This document shows, piece after piece, positions 29,021-37,789 of a stretch of DNA of 64,000 nt. A program made the translations under genes and the position numbers. This stretch comes from Vibrio intestinalis (GTDB lineage Bacteria; Pseudomonadota; Gammaproteobacteria; Enterobacterales; Vibrionaceae), in NCBI RefSeq assembly GCF_025195085.2, contig NZ_JANAVY020000013.1:1-64000 (forward strand). Direction: 5' to 3'. Every line of letters begins with the position of its first letter. Positions within the stretch are counted from its first letter, which is position 1. The notes beneath the pieces are model-generated. The model was not told the DNA's origin. It saw nothing but the letters and a program-made list of their open reading frames with translations, and searched no databases.

Positions 29021-29656
29021 CTAAGCTTCTGATTCTAATTGCTGGAGTAATATAACCGCTTGAGTTCTATTTTTAACCCCGAGCTTTCGGAAAATGGCCG
29101 TCATATGGGCTTTGATGGTGGCTTCGGATACATTTAATTCGTAAGCGATCTGCTTATTCAATAAACCATCAGATAGCATTCCGAGGACTTTGTATTGTTG
29201 AGGAGTTAACGTTGCTATTTTCTCTGCTAAGTCATTACATGCCGCATTGTTGGTTATCGAACCTTCAGGGAAAAAAGGTTCGCCATTCAATACTTGGTTA
29301 AGCGCGCTGATGAGCTCGCGCATGTCGCTAGATTTAGGGATAAAGCCAAATGCGCCATGGCTTTTGACTTGGGTGACCACCGCGGGCTCTTCACTTGCAG
29401 AAACGACAACGATAGGCAGATCTGGGTATTCAGCTCTTAGCTGCATTAGGCCAGACATGCCATTAGCACCGGGCATTTTCAGATCGAGTAGCAGTAAATC
29501 TGGGTCAGGCTCTTTGGCCAATAGATTTAACAGCGCTTCTAGAGAATCAGCTTCCAAAAGGTTCGCGCCACTGATCGCCATGTGAATAGACTGAAATAGG
29601 GCATTGCGAAACAGGGGGTGATCATCGGCAATGATAATAGTGTAAGTCGAATCCAT
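29021..29656 (-). CDS. crbR: LuxR-family response regulator CrbR
   Basis: 211 residues from ATG 29656; a GTG four codons upstream is an alternative and neither has a clear ribosome site. The receiver domain (about 1-120) has the acidic pair IIADDHPLF and the phosphoacceptor Asp in LLLDLKMPGANG. The C-terminal LuxR helix-turn-helix (about 145-205) has LTPQQYKVLGMLSDG and LNVSEATIKAHMTAIFRKLG. In V. cholerae this regulator, partner of CrbS, activates acs. Its gene next to actP is as I remember in V. cholerae. Confidence 0.85.
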   Translation of the reverse strand: MDSTYTIIIADDHPLFRNALFQSIHMAISGANLLEADSLEALLNLLAKEPDPDLLLLDLKMPGANGMSGLMQLRAEYPDLPIVVVSASEEPAVVTQVKSHGAFGFIPKSSDMRELISALNQVLNGEPFFPEGSITNNAACNDLAEKIATLTPQQYKVLGMLSDGLLNKQIAYELNVSEATIKAHMTAIFRKLGVKNRTQAVILLQQLESEA

Positions 29657-29771
29657 GACGTTAATCACTTATTGTAATTTAGTTAATGGAATTATTAACC
29701 CGTTTGCGTCATTGAACAATCTTTAGGCAGTAAAAGTCTGAACTAAATCGAGTTTTGCCGATTGTTAATAG

Positions 29772-29809
29772 AAAGGACAATACCCAGTGGTTGCAGGCAT
29801 TGTCCTTTT
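29772..29809 (-). terminator. Hairpin after dsbD
   Basis: AAAGGACAAT / ATTGTCCTTT stem, 10 bp with a 17-nt loop, 14 bases past the dsbD stop. The following minus-strand CTATTAAC is a poor U-tract, so termination strength is uncertain. Confidence 0.55.
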
Positions 29810-29822
29810 GTAACGGAGAGTT

Positions 29823-31601
29823 CTAGAGCTGGTGGCTGTCTAGATGAGCTAAGAAGGTCTCTGCTGGCATAAAGCCCGTAATACGCGCATTGGTGATGTG
29901 TTCACCTTGGGCATTCCAAAACTCGATGGTCGGCAAGCCAAGTACATTGAGCTTTTGCAGCATCTCAATGTCTTGCAGTTCATTCTTAGTCACGTCTGCT
30001 TGCAGTAATACAAAGTCCGTTAGACGCGCTTCAACATTCGGTGTGTGGAAGGTGTATTTCTCAAACTCTTTACATGCTACGCACCAGTCGGCATAGAAGT
30101 CGAGCATCACGGGTTTACCGGCTTGTTTTGCCGCCGCCAGTTGTTGCTCTAGCTGGGTGACGCTGCTAATTCGGATGAATTCGACGCTGTGTTCACTGCT
30201 TTGTTGCTGGGCTGGGTTGATCCAATGATTGATCAGCGGTTGCGCTGAAACAAAGAGGCCTAATACTGCGATGATGCCTACTGTGCTTTGCTTCCAGCCA
30301 CCAAAAGGTAGGCTGTTTTTACAATGGTATAGCCAACCGAACGCAACAATACCGAGTGCAGACCACAGTACCGTTGACCAGAATTCAGGGATTAAACGTT
30401 CAAGTAAGAAGATTGGCGCGGCGAGCAGAATAAAGCCAAATAAGGTCTTCACTCTGTCCATCCAACCGCCTGCTTTAGGTAGTAGTTTGTTGCCAAACAC
30501 TGCTGCGAGGATCAATGGAATACCCATACCCATAGCAAGCGCGTAAAGAGCAATAGCACCAGTGAGTAGATCGCCACTTTGCGCCACGTAAAGCAGTGCG
30601 CCAGAAAGTGGCGCAGTGGTGCACGGTGAACACACCAAACCAGAAATAGCGCCCATCGCGAATACGCCGACAGAGCTGCCACCTTGTTGTTTGTTGCTCA
30701 ATCCGCTCAGCCATGTTTGCACGCTCGCAGGCAGTTGCAGGGTGTATAGGCCAAACATGGATGCGGCCAACACCACAAACAGCACACTTAAACCGATCAA
30801 TACATAAGGGTGCTGCATCGCCGCTTGGAATTGCATGCCCGCAGAGGCCACCACTAAGCCGAGTAGGGTATAAGTGAGCGCCATACCTTGTACGTAAATG
30901 AACGATAACCCCAGCGCGCGGCGATGAGAAAGTTTGCCACTGCCTAGTACAATACTGGTTAAGATCGGGTACATAGGTAGCACACAAGGTGTGAAAGCAA
31001 GGCCGATACCTAAAGCTAAGAAGAGTAGTGGTGTCCACCAATTGTCAGCTAATTTGTCCGCCAATGAGCTTTCTTTTGATACTGGCGCATCTGCGGTTGT
31101 AGGTGTTGGCTGCGCTTGTTTTGTAGCATCGCTTGTTGTTGATGTAGAAGGGCTAAAAGGCTCAAGATCAATCATGCGCGTTTCAGGCGGGTAGCAGAAC
31201 CCAGCTTTAGCACAGCCTTGGTATTGAACAATCAATCGCGCACCATCTTGATAGCTTTCTAGCGGCACTTCCACAAACAGTGGCTGAGTGTAGATGTGTA
31301 CATCGCCAAAGAACTCATCGGTGTATGGCTTACCATCACGCATGTCTGGCGTACCAATGTTGGCCTTTTCTGCGCTGATCGTAATGCGTTCTTGGTACAG
31401 GTAATAATCTTGTTTGACCTGCCAATCGAGAAAAACTTTGTCGCCTTGCTGGTAATAGTTGAACGGGAAGGCTTCGTCTACTGGCACAAAGCGATTGCTA
31501 TCGCTGCCGAGTAGAGAGTCAGAATTGTTGTTGAACAGTGCCATCGCAGGGGCCGATAGCATGGCAACGCACAGCATTATGAGCGAAAAAACAAAACGCA
31601 T
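29823..31601 (-). CDS. dsbD: Thiol:disulfide interchange protein DsbD
   Basis: 592 residues. It moves electrons from cytoplasmic thioredoxin across the inner membrane to keep DsbC/DsbG reduced. A signal peptide ([21 protein letters not shown]) precedes the periplasmic domain with the redox pair in [13 protein letters not shown]. Eight membrane segments follow (about 185-430), with cysteines in [11 protein letters not shown] and [15 protein letters not shown]. The C-terminal thioredoxin-like domain has WCVAC. All six catalytic cysteines are present. Monocistronic. Confidence 0.96.
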   Translation of the reverse strand: MRFVFSLIMLCVAMLSAPAMALFNNNSDSLLGSDSNRFVPVDEAFPFNYYQQGDKVFLDWQVKQDYYLYQERITISAEKANIGTPDMRDGKPYTDEFFGDVHIYTQPLFVEVPLESYQDGARLIVQYQGCAKAGFCYPPETRMIDLEPFSPSTSTTSDATKQAQPTPTTADAPVSKESSLADKLADNWWTPLLFLALGIGLAFTPCVLPMYPILTSIVLGSGKLSHRRALGLSFIYVQGMALTYTLLGLVVASAGMQFQAAMQHPYVLIGLSVLFVVLAASMFGLYTLQLPASVQTWLSGLSNKQQGGSSVGVFAMGAISGLVCSPCTTAPLSGALLYVAQSGDLLTGAIALYALAMGMGIPLILAAVFGNKLLPKAGGWMDRVKTLFGFILLAAPIFLLERLIPEFWSTVLWSALGIVAFGWLYHCKNSLPFGGWKQSTVGIIAVLGLFVSAQPLINHWINPAQQQSSEHSVEFIRISSVTQLEQQLAAAKQAGKPVMLDFYADWCVACKEFEKYTFHTPNVEARLTDFVLLQADVTKNELQDIEMLQKLNVLGLPTIEFWNAQGEHITNARITGFMPAETFLAHLDSHQL

Positions 31602-31740
31602 AACAGGTCACTTATTTAAAATTTGGTTTATTTTATACCCAATCCAAACCATTTTTCTCCTGTGAGAGAGAAAAAAGTCTCGATAGACTCAATAGGACAG
31701 AGAAAACAGCCAAATAGTTTCAAATAAGCGTAAAGAAAGG

Positions 31741-31765
31741 AAGTTGGGTGACCAGCACCCAACTT
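31741..31765 (-). terminator. Terminator of the argR-type gene
   Basis: AAGTTGGGTG / CACCCAACTT, 10 bp with a 5-nt loop, nine bases after the stop; minus-strand CTTCCTTTCTTT follows. Confidence 0.75.
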
Positions 31766-31774
31766 TAAGTAGAG

Positions 31775-32263
31775 CTAAGCAACCCCTAAGCGGGTTTTCA
31801 CTACGCGTTCGCACGCGTCGATGTTTTGCACATCTTTTGGAATCACTAATACTGTATCGTTACCGCCCACGGTACCTAGAATTTCAGTATGTGGGTCAAT
31901 GTCGACCAAGCGAGCCACAAGTTGTGCACTGCCAGGGTGAGTTTTTACTACAACCATTGCTTGGTTGTGAGTAATGAACTCAATTTGAGAAGAAATCGAC
32001 GATTCCACTCGAACCGGCGCTGTTTCAACGGTAATGCAGTACACTTTTTTGCCACAGGCATTTTGTACTTTCACTACCCCTAATTGGGACAACAAGCGCG
32101 ATACGGTAGATTGGCTAATTCCTTCAAAGCCTATATTTACTAACGCTTCTCTTAGATCATTTTGAGTACTAAAACTTTGTTGTTGAAGCAATCTCTTACA
32201 GGCAGCTGTTAGCGTTTTATCTTCGGCATATTGGTTTGCCATAGGGTTTAGAGTTTCACTCAC
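31775..32263 (-). CDS. argR: ArgR-family arginine repressor/activator
   Basis: 162 residues. An N-terminal winged helix (about 12-80, with FEGISQSTVSRLLSQLGVVKVQNA) is followed by the hexamerisation/arginine-binding domain (about 90-160) with THPGSAQLVARLVD and GTVGGNDTVLVIP. Vibrios usually carry an argR beside mdh; this copy instead lies at the end of a pyrBI-arc block, so it may be a paralogue devoted to arginine catabolism (inference). It reads toward dsbD with its own terminator. ATGCAT-centred palindromes upstream of arcA are candidate targets. Confidence 0.85.
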   Translation of the reverse strand: MSETLNPMANQYAEDKTLTAACKRLLQQQSFSTQNDLREALVNIGFEGISQSTVSRLLSQLGVVKVQNACGKKVYCITVETAPVRVESSISSQIEFITHNQAMVVVKTHPGSAQLVARLVDIDPHTEILGTVGGNDTVLVIPKDVQNIDACERVVKTRLGVA

Positions 32264-32601
32264 GGGAACTCCTTACATATCGACGTATGGATTTAATTCA
32301 TCCTTGGTAATGGTTGCACTCGCCGATCCTCGGAGTGACTTTAGTTCAGTATTGGTCACTTGTGCATAATGACGGCATGAGACTTTCGCCAGAAGGTGTC
32401 ATTGCGCAGGGTGACTTTGAATAGTGAAGCTAGTTTACCACCAAAGGGTAGGCGGCTTTTTGAAGGGGATCTCAATTATAAAACCAGTTTAATGGTCTGA
32501 TTTTTCTAGTAAAAAAAAGTAAAAATGGATATTTATGCCTCAATTGGCATAAATATCCATCATGTTATTTCGCGAATGTGGAGATTCGTGTGCTACTCGG
32601 C
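32264..32601. other. Gap between argR and pyrI
   Basis: 338 bases with no gene. It holds the argR promoter region and, next to pyrI, a 15-bp perfect stem that looks like the pyrBI terminator (listed separately). A GC-rich stretch around 32320-32420 shows no open frame of note. Confidence 0.5.
32510..32560 (-). terminator. Long AT-rich terminator of pyrBI
   Basis: ATGGATATTTATGCC pairs perfectly over 15 bp with GGCATAAATATCCAT across a 6-nt loop. The minus strand continues as TTTTTACTTTTTTTT, giving a U-tract. The stem sequence resembles motifs upstream of the pyr promoter, so a second role as a protein-binding site is possible. Confidence 0.75.
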
Positions 32602-33066
32602 TTAGCGAGCGTCCTGCATAATTTCGCGTGAGAATACTTTTTCACAGTAGTGGCATTTCAGCTGAATATCTTCGGCTTTTTGTTGCACTTTAAAGTTGCT
32701 TTCTACTGGCTCACCGTGAGAAATACAGTTGCTGTTCGGACAGACAAAAATGTTCTTAATACGCTCTGGTAAAGAAAGGTTCAGTTTGTTAACTACCTTG
32801 TACTCTTCAATTTGGTTTACCGTCGCTTTCGGTGCGTAAAGCGCAAGCTGGTTAGCTTGATCTTCAGTTAAGTAGACGTTTTCAATTTTGATTAAGTCTT
32901 TGCCACCTAGTGCTGATGAAGGCAGGTTCAAACCGATCGTGATGCGTTGATTGCTCTTGTGCATTTTGAACAGTTTTAGCACCTTGATGCCAACGTTTGC
33001 AGGGATGTGGTCAATTACACTACCGTTGCGAATCGCTTCTACTTGAAGTTGAGTTTGTTTCACCAT
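32602..33066 (-). CDS. pyrI: Aspartate carbamoyltransferase regulatory chain
   Basis: 154 residues. The zinc site cysteines are 109, 114, 138 and 141 (CPNSNC, CHYC), identical in position to E. coli PyrI. The N-terminal allosteric domain binds CTP and ATP. It binds PyrB to form the 2c3:3r2 holoenzyme that is inhibited by CTP. It is 16 bases after pyrB in the same operon and is governed by the pyrL attenuator. Confidence 0.98.
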   Translation of the reverse strand: MVKQTQLQVEAIRNGSVIDHIPANVGIKVLKLFKMHKSNQRITIGLNLPSSALGGKDLIKIENVYLTEDQANQLALYAPKATVNQIEEYKVVNKLNLSLPERIKNIFVCPNSNCISHGEPVESNFKVQQKAEDIQLKCHYCEKVFSREIMQDAR

Positions 33067-33082
33067 GATATGTCTCCTGCAA

Positions 33083-34012
33083 TTAAACTGTTTCGTTTAG
33101 AACAAGTGCCAGTAGGGCTTCACGCGCGTATACGCCGTTTTCTGCTTGTTCGAAGTAGTAAGCGTGCTTAGTTTTATCAACGTCAGTCGTGATTTCATCA
33201 ACACGTGGCAGTGGGTGAAGCACTTTTAAGTTGTCGCGCGCTTCGGTTAGCGTTGCTGCTGTTAGGATGAAGGCTGATTTCATGTGCGCGTATTCTGATT
33301 CGTCAAAACGTTCTTTCTGTACGCGAGTCATGTATAGCACGTCTAGCTCTGGCACCACTTCTTCGATGTTGCTGTGCATTGAGAACTTGATGCCCGCTTC
33401 TTCTAGCTCTTCACAGATGTAATCTGGCATTGCTAGAGCATCTGGTGCGATGAAGAAGAAACGCACGTTGTTGAATTTTGCTAGAGCTTGAGTCAACGAG
33501 TGCACAGTGCGGCCGTATTTCAAGTCACCTACAAACGCGACGTTTAGGTTGTCTAATGTGCCTTGCGTTTCGTAGATAGAGAATAGGTCAAGCAGGGTTT
33601 GCGTTGGGTGTTGGTTTGCACCGTCGCCGCCGTTGATTACTGGTACGCCGTTTGAGAACTCAGCGGCTAGACGAGCAGCCCCTTCTTGTGGGTGGCGCAT
33701 TACGTAAGCGTCAACATAAGAAGAGATAACTTGCACTGAATCCGCTAGTGATTCGCCTTTTTTCGCCAGTGAAGTGTTACCACCGTTATCAAAACCAATC
33801 ACAGTGCCGCCTAGACGTTGAACCGCAGTTTCAAACGATAGACGAGTACGAGTTGACGGTTCAAAGAAGCAGCTTGCGACTACTTTGTTTTTCAATAGTT
33901 CAGGGTTCGGCTCTGCTTTGAGTCGTGCTGCTGTATCGACAATCAGCTCAAGCTCAGCTCGGCTTAGTTCAGGAATGGAGATAATGTGCTTGTTGAATAA
34001 CGAATGCGCCAT
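33083..34012 (-). CDS. pyrB: Aspartate carbamoyltransferase catalytic chain
   Basis: 309 residues from the ATG at 34012 ([18 protein letters not shown]), which has GAGGAAAGACTGTT as its ribosome site. An upstream ATG is 39 bases earlier, inside the attenuator spacer, and adds non-family residues. Carbamoyl-phosphate binding loop [11 protein letters not shown] and HPTQ are present, with [10 protein letters not shown] near the C-terminus. It catalyses carbamoylation of aspartate, the committed step of pyrimidine synthesis. Confidence 0.98.
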   Translation of the reverse strand: MAHSLFNKHIISIPELSRAELELIVDTAARLKAEPNPELLKNKVVASCFFEPSTRTRLSFETAVQRLGGTVIGFDNGGNTSLAKKGESLADSVQVISSYVDAYVMRHPQEGAARLAAEFSNGVPVINGGDGANQHPTQTLLDLFSIYETQGTLDNLNVAFVGDLKYGRTVHSLTQALAKFNNVRFFFIAPDALAMPDYICEELEEAGIKFSMHSNIEEVVPELDVLYMTRVQKERFDESEYAHMKSAFILTAATLTEARDNLKVLHPLPRVDEITTDVDKTKHAYYFEQAENGVYAREALLALVLNETV

Positions 34013-34047
34013 AACAGTCTTTCCTCGCCAGGTTAGGTAAACATCAG

Positions 34048-34080
34048 ACAAAAAAAAGCCCCCTAATAATTAGGAGGCTT
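34048..34080 (-). terminator. pyrBI transcription attenuator
   Basis: On the minus strand AAGCCTCCTA pairs with TAGGGGGCTT (one G-U pair) across a 5-nt loop, followed by T8. It lies 36 bases before pyrB. The pyrL stop codon falls inside the first arm, so a ribosome close behind RNA polymerase would prevent the stem from forming. This is the UTP-sensing design known from E. coli pyrBI. Confidence 0.93.
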
Positions 34081-34174
34081 GAATAGGATCAATAGAGTAA
34101 GAAGAAATCAGTAACGACGCCGATAATTTTTGGCGTTTCGTTAAATAAATTAGCGCGGCTAATAGCGATTTCAT
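34070..34174 (-). CDS. pyrL: pyrBI leader peptide
   Basis: 34 codons, MKSLLAALIYLTKRQ...SIDPIQAS, preceded by TAAGGAGTATCAG, an excellent ribosome site 7 bases from ATG. The stop TAA is within the attenuator stem. The last third of the coding RNA is U- and C-rich (TTTCTTCTTACTCTATTG), where polymerase would pause at low UTP. A small hairpin ACGCC / GGCGT in the leader may be the pause hairpin. The peptide itself is unlike E. coli PyrL, as expected for a sequence where only translation matters. Confidence 0.85.
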   Translation of the reverse strand: MKSLLAALIYLTKRQKLSASLLISSYSIDPIQAS

Positions 34175-34202
34175 CTGATACTCCTTAGACAAATTGCGGA
34201 GG

Positions 34203-34230
34203 ATTATACGGACAAATTTTCGCCTTGCAA
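34203..34230 (-). promoter_or_regulatory. pyrLBI promoter
   Basis: Minus-strand TTGCAA, 16-base spacer, TATAAT. The transcript would start near 34196, about 22 bases before the pyrL ATG. Just upstream is the inverted repeat ATATCC-AACTGTC-GGATAT (34244-34262). Confidence 0.8.
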
Positions 34231-34352
34231 GGGTTAATATAAAATATCCAACTGTCGGATATTTATGCATATTTTGGATAATTATGGCGAGTGAGTGAAG
34301 GTGTTGATTGGTAAGGTTTAGCGGGGAGTTATGCGGTTTTTGAGCGAAAAAA

Positions 34353-34406
34353 AATGCGGGCTTTATTCGAAGTAATACGAGAGTAACTTCGAATGCGGCC
34401 CGCATT
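34353..34406 (-). terminator. Composite terminator of the arc operon
   Basis: Outer stem AATGCGGGC / GCCCGCATT and inner stem ATTCGAAGT / ACTTCGAAT stack into one long hairpin. On the minus strand it is followed by ATTTTTTTTCG. It lies about 60 bases after arcB. Confidence 0.88.
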
Positions 34407-34469
34407 CCCTGCTCTATCAAACCCTAGCTACTGGAGAACGGTTTCGCCAAGGTTGATGTTTTCGGCAAG

Positions 34470-35480
34470 TTAGTCGCCTAGAGTTGCAACCATTACTGCT
34501 TTGATAGTGTGCATGCGGTTTTCAGCTTCGTCGAATACGATAGAGTGCTTAGACTCAACCACTTCGTCTGTAACCTCAACACCATCTTTAAGTTGTGGGT
34601 ATTCTTGAGCAAGCTCTTTACCTACAGTAGTGTCTTCGCCGTGGAATGCTGGTAGACAGTGCATGAATTTCACATCTGGGTTACCAGTTGCTTTGATCAT
34701 GTCCATGTTTACTTGGTAAGGCATCATTAGGTTGATACGCTCAGCCCATGCTTCTTTCGCTTCACCCATAGATACCCATACGTCAGTGTATAGGAAGTCA
34801 CAACCTTGAACGCCTTCTTTAACGTCTTCAGTTAGAGTGATTTTCGCACCAGTTTCTTCTGCGATTTCACGACATTGAGCTACTAGAGCTTCTTCAGGCC
34901 AGAACGCTTTAGGAGCAACTAGACGGATGTCCATACCCATTTTCGCAGCACCAACCATTAGAGAGTTACCCATGTTGTTGCGAGCGTCGCCTAGGTAAGC
35001 AAACTTGATTTCACGAAGTTGTTTGCCACGGCCGTGTTCCATCATAGTTAGGAAGTCAGCTAGGATTTGAGTTGGGTGGAATTCGTCAGTTAGACCGTTC
35101 CATACTGGAACACCTGCGTATGCACCTAGCTCTTCTACGATTTCTTGACCGAAACCACGGTACTCAATACCGTCGTACATGCGACCTAGAACTCGAGCTG
35201 TATCTTTCATTGACTCTTTGTGACCAATTTGAGAACCAGATGGGCCTAAGTAAGAAACTTGAGCGCCTTGGTCAAATGCCGCAACTTCGAATGCACAGCG
35301 AGTACGAGTTGAAGTTTTCTCGAAGATTAGAGCAATGTTTTTGCCTTTTAGGCGTGGTTGCTCATAGCCGTTGTATTTCGCTTTTTTCAGCTCAGCAGAT
35401 AGATCCAACATGTGTTGAATTTCGCGAGGAGTAAAGTCTAATAGTTTTAGGAAGTTACGGTTGCGTAGGTTGAAAGCCAT
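34470..35480 (-). CDS. arcB: Ornithine carbamoyltransferase, catabolic
   Basis: 336 residues. Carbamoyl-phosphate loop [16 protein letters not shown] (in [11 protein letters not shown]), and ornithine site residues in DVWVSMGE and [11 protein letters not shown]. In the arginine deiminase pathway it runs toward phosphorolysis of citrulline to ornithine and carbamoyl phosphate. The catabolic assignment rests on its place in arcACB; sequence alone cannot rule out an anabolic role. A terminator-like hairpin lies between arcC and this gene. Confidence 0.93.
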   Translation of the reverse strand: MAFNLRNRNFLKLLDFTPREIQHMLDLSAELKKAKYNGYEQPRLKGKNIALIFEKTSTRTRCAFEVAAFDQGAQVSYLGPSGSQIGHKESMKDTARVLGRMYDGIEYRGFGQEIVEELGAYAGVPVWNGLTDEFHPTQILADFLTMMEHGRGKQLREIKFAYLGDARNNMGNSLMVGAAKMGMDIRLVAPKAFWPEEALVAQCREIAEETGAKITLTEDVKEGVQGCDFLYTDVWVSMGEAKEAWAERINLMMPYQVNMDMIKATGNPDVKFMHCLPAFHGEDTTVGKELAQEYPQLKDGVEVTDEVVESKHSIVFDEAENRMHTIKAVMVATLGD

Positions 35481-35502
35481 GATGTTTTCCTTCTATTTAA
35501 AA

Positions 35503-35544
35503 AACGCTCTTTCTGTGCAGGGAAAGTAGGGGTGAAAGAGCGTT
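35503..35544 (-). terminator. Internal terminator-like hairpin between arcC and arcB
   Basis: AACGCTCTTTC / GAAAGAGCGTT, a perfect 11-bp stem with a 20-nt loop, followed on the minus strand by TTTTAAATAG (a run of six T counting the stem end). It is 22 bases before arcB. It could attenuate arcB or protect upstream mRNA after processing. Confidence 0.75.
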
Positions 35545-35583
35545 GGTAGTCGTTAAATTCGTTATTGGTGTTTCACTGATTCA

Positions 35584-36495
35584 TTAGTTGCCACGGATAC
35601 AAGTGCCAGCTTCGCCTTTTAGGATGCGTAGGCCATCTTGTAGAGATCCGATACCAACTAATTTGCCGCCTTGATTGATGAACTCACAAGAGGCATCGAT
35701 TTTTGGTCCCATTGAACCTGCGTCGAACTGGTACTGTTTCAACTCTTCTGGAGTTGTTGAGTGCAGTGCGTGCTGAGTTGGTTTACCCCAATCTAGGTAT
35801 ACCGCGTCTGCATCAGTCAGAATCAATAGAGCGTCTGCGCCTAGCTGCTTCGCAAGGAATGCTGCTGACATGTCTTTATCGATTACTGCTTCTACACCAA
35901 CCAGTTTGCCGTTTTCACGTTTCACTGGGATACCGCCACCACCAGTACAAATCACAAGGTGACCTTGATCGATAAGTGTGGTGATTGCATCGTGTTCAAT
36001 AATGCCAGTTGGTAGTGGGCTAGGAACTACACGGCGGAAGTACTCGCCATCTGGTTTGATTGTCCAGTTGTATTTCTCTGCCATTTCGCGAGCTTCAGCT
36101 TCTGCGTATACAGGGCCAATTGGCTTAGTTGGGTCTACAAATGCAGGATCCGCTGGATCAACTGTCATTTGAGTTAGCATGCAAGTTACGTTTGCTTCAG
36201 GGATTTGGTTTTTAAATTCCTGCATTAGCATGTAACCGATCATGCCTTGAGTTTCGCTACCTAACACGTCAAGCGGGTAAGGATTTACTTTCTTGTATTC
36301 CAGACCTTGCAGAGCTAACAGACCAACTTGTGGGCCGTTTCCGTGTACTAGAACCACGTTGTACTCTTGTGCAATTTTTGCAATGGTGTTTACCGCAATC
36401 TCAATGTTATGGCGTTGAACATCTGCTTCTAGTGGTTCACCACGACGAAGTAGAGCATTACCACCTAGAGCGACAACAACAGTTTGCTTAGTCAT
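35584..36495 (-). CDS. arcC: Carbamate kinase
   Basis: 303 residues. It makes ATP from carbamoyl phosphate and ADP, the energy-yielding last step of arginine fermentation. Visible are the N-terminal VALGGNALLRRGE, the glycine-rich VHGNGPQVG, and the nucleotide region CTGGGGIPV and LTDADAVYLDWG. Second gene of the arc operon. Confidence 0.97.
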   Translation of the reverse strand: MTKQTVVVALGGNALLRRGEPLEADVQRHNIEIAVNTIAKIAQEYNVVLVHGNGPQVGLLALQGLEYKKVNPYPLDVLGSETQGMIGYMLMQEFKNQIPEANVTCMLTQMTVDPADPAFVDPTKPIGPVYAEAEAREMAEKYNWTIKPDGEYFRRVVPSPLPTGIIEHDAITTLIDQGHLVICTGGGGIPVKRENGKLVGVEAVIDKDMSAAFLAKQLGADALLILTDADAVYLDWGKPTQHALHSTTPEELKQYQFDAGSMGPKIDASCEFINQGGKLVGIGSLQDGLRILKGEAGTCIRGN

Positions 36496-36516
36496 ATTCT
36501 TATTCTCTTTGCAGTG

Positions 36517-36543
36517 GGTTGGGGTGGTGGAGCCACCCCAACC
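36517..36543 (-). other. GC-rich hairpin between arcA and arcC
   Basis: GGTTGGGGTGG / CCACCCCAACC, a perfect 11-bp stem with a 5-nt loop and no U-tract. It sits in the 70-base gap and is more likely an mRNA-processing or stability element than a terminator. Confidence 0.75.
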
Positions 36544-36565
36544 GATTTACCCTAGTAAAACTTTA

Positions 36566-37789
36566 TTAGATGCCATCACGTTCGATTGGGCAGCTCATGC
36601 AGCGAGCACCACCACGACCACGGCCTAGTTCGTCACCTGGGATAGGTAGAACTGTGATACCAGCTTTGTCGTATTTCTCGTTGGTGTAAGTGTTGCCTTC
36701 GTAGCCGATAACTACGCCTGGTTTCACTGTAAGAACGTTGTTCGCGTCGTTCCATTGCTCACGTTCTGCGTGGAAGTTGTCACCACCAGTTGTGATTAGG
36801 TTTAGCTTGTCTACGCCTAGTGCTTTTTCGATAGCAGTAACGAAGTAGCCTTCTTCTTTCACGTTTACAGCGCCAGATTCGTCGCCAGTTAGGCTCCAGC
36901 ATTTCACATCTTTACGAACCACTTCTGGGTAAACAGAGAATGTGTCTTCGTCCATGTGAGTCATTACTGTATCTAAGTGCATGCAAGAGCGGTGCTTAGG
37001 TAGTTCCATCGCGATGATTTGTTTCGCTTGACCGTGTTTGAATAGGCCAGATGCTAGGTGTTCAACACCTTGTGCTGTAGTACGCTCAGACATACCGATA
37101 AGTACAGTGCCACGACCGATAACAAGTACGTCACCGCCTTCGATAGTTGCGTTGTCGTAGTTGATGCTTTCGTCATCGCCGAAGTACTTGATGAAGTCTT
37201 GACCAGCGAATGTTGGGTGCCAACGGTAGATAGCACGAACGTGGTTTGTTTCACGTTGACGAGCAGGCTTAGCCATTGGGTTGATAGATACGCCGCCGTA
37301 TACCCAGCAAGAAGTGTCGCGAGTAAATAGGTGGTTTGGTAGAGGTTCGATGATGAAGTCAGTTGGAGCGTGAAGACCTTGCATCATTGAAGAAGATTTC
37401 ATTGGCATCTCTGCGTAAGAAAGACCACCAGTAAGAATCTTAGCTAGCTCTAGGTTTGGAAGATCACTTAGGTAAACGCGAACGTCGTTTGCGAATGTTT
37501 TACCTAGACGGTAATCAGAAACTTGATGGCTAAGTAGCCATTCTTTTGCTTCTGGCACTGCTAGAGTGTCAGCTAGTAGGTCAGTCAGTAGTAAAACTTC
37601 AGTGCCTTGCTCGCGAAGTGTCTTAGTGAATACATCGTGTTCTTCACCTGCACGTTCTACTGCTAATACGTCATCGAACAACAAGTCGTGGCAGTTAGAA
37701 GGTGTTAGGTGAGTAAGAGCGCGTCTAGGGCGGTGAACAAGAACGCGACGTAATTGACCGATTTCAGAACCTACGTAAAACTTACTCAT
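36566..37789 (-). CDS. arcA: Arginine deiminase
   Basis: 407 residues. Hydrolyses arginine to citrulline and ammonia. The nucleophile Cys397 is in [15 protein letters not shown] at the C-terminus. His and Asp/Glu catalytic residues lie in [14 protein letters not shown], with [13 protein letters not shown] also conserved. First gene of arcACB; ammonia release also raises pH tolerance. The region upstream has ATGCAT-centred palindromes that suit ArgR control. Confidence 0.97.
   Translation of the reverse strand: MSKFYVGSEIGQLRRVLVHRPRRALTHLTPSNCHDLLFDDVLAVERAGEEHDVFTKTLREQGTEVLLLTDLLADTLAVPEAKEWLLSHQVSDYRLGKTFANDVRVYLSDLPNLELAKILTGGLSYAEMPMKSSSMMQGLHAPTDFIIEPLPNHLFTRDTSCWVYGGVSINPMAKPARQRETNHVRAIYRWHPTFAGQDFIKYFGDDESINYDNATIEGGDVLVIGRGTVLIGMSERTTAQGVEHLASGLFKHGQAKQIIAMELPKHRSCMHLDTVMTHMDEDTFSVYPEVVRKDVKCWSLTGDESGAVNVKEEGYFVTAIEKALGVDKLNLITTGGDNFHAEREQWNDANNVLTVKPGVVIGYEGNTYTNEKYDKAGITVLPIPGDELGRGRGGARCMSCPIERDGI

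Noticed and set aside
30475..31041. 188-codon open frame on the minus strand
   Set aside because: Lies wholly inside dsbD in another frame; dsbD has all family motifs, and the frame has Cys/Trp/Arg-rich shadow composition.
34070..34420. 116-codon frame over the pyr leader
   Set aside because: It runs through the pyr promoter upstream of the transcription start. Only its last 34 codons (pyrL) have a ribosome site and lie within the mRNA.
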